Below are positions 60,364 to 64,000 of a stretch of DNA of 64,000 nucleotides, piece by piece. Origin of the DNA: Rhodocyclaceae bacterium (GTDB lineage Bacteria; Pseudomonadota; Gammaproteobacteria; Burkholderiales; Usitatibacteraceae); NCBI GenBank assembly GCA_020247395.1, contig JADCJC010000010.1, positions 26,981-90,980 on the forward strand, given 5' to 3'. The notes below the pieces were generated by a model. The model was not told the DNA's origin and did no database searches. It saw nothing but the letters and a program-made list of their open reading frames with translations. Each line of letters begins with the position of its first letter. The stretch's first letter is position 1. Made by a program: the position numbers and the translations under genes.

Positions 60364-60681
60364 TTAGTGATACGGTGCCTGCGAGGTCGAGCTAGGCGGT
60401 GGCATACCCAACCAACTCGACAACCTTGAAAGCCACGGCTCCTTTAGGTTACGGATCTCTGCGTCATCTGCAAGAATTGATCGCAGCAATGCGCGCTTGC
60501 GCCGCTCTTCCTGGTCTGTGAGTGACTCCCACTCTTGAACTGCATTTAGTTCGGCAATGAGATATGAGCAAATTTCTTCTACCCGAAAGACTTCATTCCA
60601 GTCGCCTTCACGGGCGGCACCCACCATCAGCTTGCTGGACGAGGCGAGCGATTCATAGTAATGGAGTAGTGTGTTGGACAT
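60364..60681 (-). CDS. fliT: Flagellar protein FliT-like
   Basis: A small helical protein of 105 residues (MSNTLLHYYESLASSSKLMV, then VFRVEEICSYLIAELNA) matching the size and helix pattern of FliT, the chaperone of the cap protein FliD. ATG 60681 is preceded by AAGGTAG; the longer open frame upstream overlaps fliS and is not used. FliT sequences vary widely, so position directly behind fliS is the main support. Confidence 0.8.
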   Translation of the reverse strand: MSNTLLHYYESLASSSKLMVGAAREGDWNEVFRVEEICSYLIAELNAVQEWESLTDQEERRKRALLRSILADDAEIRNLKEPWLSRLSSWLGMPPPSSTSQAPYH

Positions 60682-60724
60682 CTTTTCTACCTTAAGCGAG
60701 ATGTGGGGCAGTACCAGCAAATAG

Positions 60725-61186
60725 CTACGTGTGGTTTGCCAAAGTTGCAGCACCGAGCGTGCTATCCACTTCCGCCACAATTCCCACCCAGCCAGCGCGA
60801 ACCTGCTGCAATAATCGTCCCACTTCGGCATACCCACTTGGGTCATTTTTTAAGTTTGCCAGTAGCATTCGGCGTGCCATATAGTCGTAAAGTCCATCCA
60901 GACGCTGCGCAATTGAACCGCCATTTCCGCGATCCAAACTGGCACGAAGGCCTTCCTCAATAATACGAAGAGCTTTGGCGGCAGCGGCATTTTTCGCCGG
61001 CGTATTGTTTGACGCCAGATGGGCTTGCGCCTGCCCGATGGCTTCGAGCGCGCCATCAATAAGCATCAGGATGAGCGTATGCGGACTCGCGTCAAGCGTC
61101 CCGCTCAGGACATTTGTTTCGGCGTAGGCAAAGGCGGCACGGCGCTTTGAGGGGCCAAGTTGATGGGAAGCAGAAAAATCGATCAT
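60725..61186 (-). CDS. fliS: Flagellar export chaperone FliS
   Basis: Chaperone of flagellin, 153 residues and helical. The family segments ETNVLSGTLDASPHTLILML and GGSIAQRLDGLYDYMARRML, then NLKNDPSGYAEVGRLLQQVR, are clear. ATG 61186 (MIDFSASHQL) is the likely start; the in-frame extension to 61246 would run through the sigma-28 promoter. fliT follows 43 bases on. Confidence 0.95.
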   Translation of the reverse strand: MIDFSASHQLGPSKRRAAFAYAETNVLSGTLDASPHTLILMLIDGALEAIGQAQAHLASNNTPAKNAAAAKALRIIEEGLRASLDRGNGGSIAQRLDGLYDYMARRMLLANLKNDPSGYAEVGRLLQQVRAGWVGIVAEVDSTLGAATLANHT

Positions 61187-61225
61187 GTTGTTAGACCTTG
61201 ATGATTCGTGGCAGACAGTACCTGA

Positions 61226-61252
61226 ATATCGGCTGGCATTCGCCATACGTTA
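61226..61252 (-). promoter_or_regulatory. Sigma-28 (FliA) type promoter for fliS-fliT
   Basis: On the minus strand TAAC (61252-61249) and GCCGATAT (61233-61226) are separated by exactly 15 bases, one mismatch in each box from the FliA consensus TAAA-N15-GCCGATAA. It ends 40 bases upstream of the fliS ATG. Confidence 0.72.
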
Positions 61253-61567
61253 GGGTGCTCTGCACATGTTTTTCTGCTGAAATGGCGCTTGATCACAGCT
61301 TGTTTCTGGCTCGTGATTGACCGTCCCATCCGCTTGCCCATGCTCGTTTACGGAAAGGACAATCGGAGAAGCAGAATAACAACGTGCGCCGCGAGCTGCT
61401 AGCTTGAAATTTTCGCCAGAGGCCCGCGGCACCGCGGCGCGTTGCCCCTGAACGGTTGCCAAACCAATTTGGATCGTTGCTCTGTTGCTTGAGATGCGGG
61501 CTACCCGCTTCCGCTCCGACAAGTGCACAGCCACGTGTCTGCCAAACACGCCAGTCATTCTTGGCAT
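61250..61567 (-). CDS. Hypothetical protein, doubtful
   Basis: A 105-residue frame between fliD and fliS starting MPRMTGVFGRHVAV. It shows no domain, membrane helix or signal I recognise, and it is rich in Arg and Ala. It lies where some genomes have an extra filament-associated gene such as flaG, but it does not look like FlaG. It may be a chance frame in a 490-base spacer. Confidence 0.2.
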   Translation of the reverse strand: MPRMTGVFGRHVAVHLSERKRVARISSNRATIQIGLATVQGQRAAVPRASGENFKLAARGARCYSASPIVLSVNEHGQADGTVNHEPETSCDQAPFQQKNMCRAP

Positions 61568-61591
61568 AGCCTGCTACGCTGTGGCCGGTCA

Positions 61592-61633
61592 GGGGAAAAC
61601 TCGTTCCCCCACGTAGCGCGTTTTCGAACGCGC
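61592..61633 (-). terminator. Tandem hairpins behind fliD
   Basis: GCGCGTT (61616-61622) and AACGCGC (61627-61633) form a perfect 7-bp stem with a 4-base loop. Next to it GGGGAA (61592-61597) and TTCCCC (61604-61609) form a second stem. Both lie 45-85 bases beyond the fliD stop in the direction of its transcription. There is no U-run, so termination efficiency is uncertain; 3'-end protection is the alternative. Confidence 0.45.
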
Positions 61634-61676
61634 CGCCAAGGCATGGTCAGGCCAGTTTGGTCCCGGTCGGCGGCGG

Positions 61677-63134
61677 CTAGTTTCTGTTCTGAAGGCTTTG
61701 TTGGAGTGCGGACAACTGCTGGGAGACTGATGTTCCCAGGGACTGCAGTCCGGCAACTTTTGAATCCATGGACTGATACTGGGCGCGCAGGCGCGCCTCG
61801 CGTTGCGTCAGACGATTTTCTAGCGCCTCTTGGTTCCTTTGGTTTGAGCGGATACTGCGGTTTAGTCCGTCAGTGCGGGAGGTGATGGATCCGCTGGTAC
61901 CCAACCATTCGCTGGCAAGAGCATCCAGGCGCTTCGCAAAGCCGAGGCTATTGGGGTTCCCTGTTGTACCCTCACTGGAGAATAGGCGCGCGAGCTTCGC
62001 AGGATCGTTGTTTGCTGCATTCCATTTCGTTTGATCAAGCGCCAGGTTGCCGTCGGTTTGGACCGATACACCGACATCGGACAAGCGGGAGAAGTCGCCT
62101 GCTTGTCCGCTGAATTGGCCGAACGCGGTGGATCTCAAGCGCTGCAAAATCGAAATCGCCGCATTGTCGCCCTGTAGTGGGGATTGTGTCTTCGCCCCTT
62201 CGACGAACTTAGTTTGGTCTTTTATTAGTTTCTGCAAATCGTTATACGCCGAAATCAGGCCACCTACAGATTTTTGAATCGCGGCCGCGTCCTTCGTGAT
62301 GGACACGCTTACTGCTGTCGCAGTTTCTGCGAGCAGGTTAAAGGTGATACCTTCTACAATGCCTCGCGCTGTGTTCGAGGGCGATGACGCGGAGATACCG
62401 TTCACACTGAACAGGGCATCCTGTGCCGTTTGCAAGGAGTCAAGATTTTTGCCGGACCCTGCACTGGCCGAGGGAATAAACGCGAGTCTGGACAATCCAG
62501 CGGCGTTGGTGTTACTGCCGTCGCTATCGGTAGTGGTGATTTGGATTGCGTTCTGGGCACCAGTATCTTTGGCGGTTAGCACCAATCGTGATCCACTGCC
62601 AGTGTTTACGATGGAGGCAGTCACACCCGCATTAGCGGAATTAATGGCATTGCGAATCGATTTCAGCGATCCATCACCAACGTTTACGCTGACGAGACTT
62701 CGACCGGGTTGCAATGTGAACGCACCGGTGACGCTATCGATGCTACCGACCGATATCTCTAGGGTGCCAGTACCAACAACAGTTGTCTCATCTGTGTAAG
62801 TGCCAGAGGCGAGTTGTGCACTTTTTGCGAGTTGGCTTACCGTTAAAGCGTAGTTGCCCTCATTTGCGTTGCTCGTTGCAGTGGCCGAGACAGACGATGA
62901 ATTTGAGGAACTCGCCTGGTAGATCTGCCACTTATCCGATCTCGCAAGTGCGCGAACCGCGTCTTGGAAGGTGGAAACTGCACTCGCGACCTTTCCATAC
63001 GCGCTGATGGAGGACTGCAATGAGGACTGGTCCGTCTTGAGACGTTCAAGCGGTTTTCTCTCCACCGCCATCAGTTGTGTGACGATCGAGTTGATATCGA
63101 TTCCGCTGCCGACTCCAGAGGCGCTGATAGGCAT
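61677..63134 (-). CDS. fliD: Flagellar cap protein FliD
   Basis: Filament cap (hook-associated protein 2), 485 residues. The N-terminal FliD domain reads SGVGSGIDINSIVTQLMAVE and RKPLERLKTDQSSLQSSISA. The middle contains ALTVSQLAKSAQLASGTYTD, and the C-terminal domain ends in a coiled coil (NQRNQEALENRLTQREARLR, AQYQSMDSKVAGLQSLGTSV). A sigma-28-type promoter lies just upstream. It is transcribed in the same direction as flagellin. Confidence 0.97.
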   Translation of the reverse strand: MPISASGVGSGIDINSIVTQLMAVERKPLERLKTDQSSLQSSISAYGKVASAVSTFQDAVRALARSDKWQIYQASSSNSSSVSATATSNANEGNYALTVSQLAKSAQLASGTYTDETTVVGTGTLEISVGSIDSVTGAFTLQPGRSLVSVNVGDGSLKSIRNAINSANAGVTASIVNTGSGSRLVLTAKDTGAQNAIQITTTDSDGSNTNAAGLSRLAFIPSASAGSGKNLDSLQTAQDALFSVNGISASSPSNTARGIVEGITFNLLAETATAVSVSITKDAAAIQKSVGGLISAYNDLQKLIKDQTKFVEGAKTQSPLQGDNAAISILQRLRSTAFGQFSGQAGDFSRLSDVGVSVQTDGNLALDQTKWNAANNDPAKLARLFSSEGTTGNPNSLGFAKRLDALASEWLGTSGSITSRTDGLNRSIRSNQRNQEALENRLTQREARLRAQYQSMDSKVAGLQSLGTSVSQQLSALQQSLQNRN

Positions 63135-63182
63135 ACGAGTGTCCTGTCAAAAACGTAAAAAAACAACCCCAATACTGGTGGT

Positions 63183-63209
63183 TTATCGGCAATTGCGGCG
63201 ATAAGTTAA
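63183..63209 (-). promoter_or_regulatory. Sigma-28 (FliA) type promoter for fliD
   Basis: On the minus strand TTAA (63209-63206) and GCCGATAA (63190-63183) are spaced by 15 bases. The -10 box is a perfect match to the FliA consensus and the -35 box has one mismatch. It ends 49 bases upstream of the fliD ATG, in the gap after flagellin. Confidence 0.82.
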
Positions 63210-63334
63210 GCGCGGAATGAACGAGTTTCTCGATTCAGCCTGAAAAAACGGCAAATTGGCCAGGGTTGATCCGATGTGTCCGACCGCTGCCACACTGAAC
63301 GAGCTTCCTGAGCATGCCTTGTCTTCAGGGAGTG

Positions 63335-64000
63335 TTAGCCTTTAAGCAACTGCATCACGTTATTCGGTAACGCATTTGCTTGGGCCACCATGGCCATCCC
63401 CGCTTGCTGTAAAACTTGGGTGCGCGAGAGGTTTGCAGTTTCTGCGGCAAAATCCGCGTCCACAATACGACCACGCGATGCGGCTTGATTTTCAGATGCG
63501 ACTTGAAGATTGGCGATAACGCTCTCAAAGCGATTTTGACCTGCGCCAAAACTGGCGCGCGCCGTCGAAATTTCCGTGAGCGCGTCGTCGATGTCGTCCA
63601 TAGCCGTTAAAGAAGCGGCTGCGGTGGTGATAGTGCCAGCGGTAACTGCTGAAACGCCTGCACCAGTTGTCAGATCGGTCGTACTGATCGAAATCTGATC
63701 GGTCGCACCACTATTTGCACCAACTTGAAACGTCAGTGTGGCGGCTGAGTTCAAGACGGCGGCACTGTTAAACGTAGTACCTGTCAGCACGCGTGTGACT
63801 TCTTCGTTCAGCGCTTGATATTCTGCATCCAAGTTCGCGCGGTCGCCAGCTGAGTTTGTGGCGTTGGCCGATTGCACGGCGAGTTCACGCATACGCTGCA
63901 ACGTATCTGCTACCTTTCCGAGTGCACCCTCGGCCGTTTGCGACAGGCTGATGGCATCACTCGCATTGCGGATCGCAACATTCATACCCTTAACTTGGGT
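63335..64000 (-). CDS. fliC: Flagellin, 3' part (N-terminus beyond window)
   Basis: Filament subunit. The visible 221 codons include part of the conserved N-terminal D0/D1 region (NASDAISLSQTAEGALGKVA, TLQRMRELAVQSANATNS) and the whole C-terminal D1/D0 (FGAGQNRFESVIANLQVASE, DFAAETANLSRTQVLQQAGM, ALPNNVMQLLKG). The frame stays open through base 64000, so the true start is outside. The central variable part is very short, implying a small flagellin of under 300 residues. fliD follows downstream on the same strand. Confidence 0.96.
   Translation of the reverse strand, partial: TQVKGMNVAIRNASDAISLSQTAEGALGKVADTLQRMRELAVQSANATNSAGDRANLDAEYQALNEEVTRVLTGTTFNSAAVLNSAATLTFQVGANSGATDQISISTTDLTTGAGVSAVTAGTITTAAASLTAMDDIDDALTEISTARASFGAGQNRFESVIANLQVASENQAASRGRIVDADFAAETANLSRTQVLQQAGMAMVAQANALPNNVMQLLKG

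Noticed and set aside
1..64000. CRISPR array, tRNA/rRNA genes, insertion sequence or prophage
   Set aside because: No regularly spaced direct repeats with unique spacers, no CCA-ended cloverleaf, no transposase or integrase motifs were noticed. The holin-family protein at 15294-15653 is an ordinary chromosomal membrane protein.

Overview
The window is chromosomal DNA of a motile, respiring Gram-negative bacterium, most likely a betaproteobacterium. The grounds are the neighbourhoods recN-nadK / hrcA-hemH / grpE-dnaK-dnaJ, glnE next to yhdP-nitrilase-tldD, a DUF1631 protein, and betaproteobacterial-looking NuoI, DnaJ and flagellar proteins. The order or genus cannot be fixed by reading alone. 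No tRNA, rRNA, CRISPR array, transposase or prophage was seen.

Layout. (1) 1-7742: distal half of the complex I operon, nuoH(partial)-I-J-K-L-M-N, followed by a NUDIX hydrolase (to 8354), a REP-like palindrome and glpD (to 10053). (2) 10054-11302: a gene-poor stretch holding decayed pieces, namely a truncated lipoprotein and a response-regulator remnant. (3) 11303-21927: heat-shock and housekeeping block: dnaJ, dnaK and grpE on the minus strand with sigma-32-type promoters, a small membrane protein, a DUF1631 protein, hemH, hrcA, then nadK. (4) 21941-34344: recN, glnE, yhdP-nitrilase-tldD, a YcxB-like membrane protein and a secreted MsrB. (5) 34345-37586: an aromatic-rich leader peptide and terminator hairpin in front of two different DAHP synthases and a BtuF-like binding protein. 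(6) 37913-47583: an HPt / NarL-type regulator / receiver-kinase cluster on the minus strand, then a chemotaxis operon on the plus strand (CheZ-like protein, cheY, cheA, HDOD protein, cheR, cheD, cheB). (7) 47637-64000: flagellar genes. fliF-G-H-I-J-K-L-M-N-O-P-Q-R run on the minus strand and fliE diverges from fliF. The filament side (PilZ/YcgR protein, fliT, fliS, fliD, flagellin 3' end) is also on the minus strand, with two sigma-28-type promoters.

How the genes work together. Complex I and GlpD feed electrons to quinone. DnaK-DnaJ-GrpE form one chaperone machine, and HrcA is a repressor of a chaperone regulon whose target site is not in this window. GlnE controls glutamine synthetase. The two DAHP synthases open the shikimate pathway and appear to sit behind a transcription attenuator that reads Phe, Tyr and Trp supply. 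The che and fli genes build and steer a flagellum: CheY acts on the FliM/FliN/FliG switch, and the PilZ protein probably adds c-di-GMP control.

The most notable unexplained structures are the aromatic attenuator with its tandem, unrelated DAHP synthases; a 53-bp dispersed repeat found once inside the nuo operon and once upstream of that attenuator; the gene graveyard at 10.4-11.3 kb; a GDIELF tail shared by two chemotaxis proteins; and a 48-bp repeat array in fliK.
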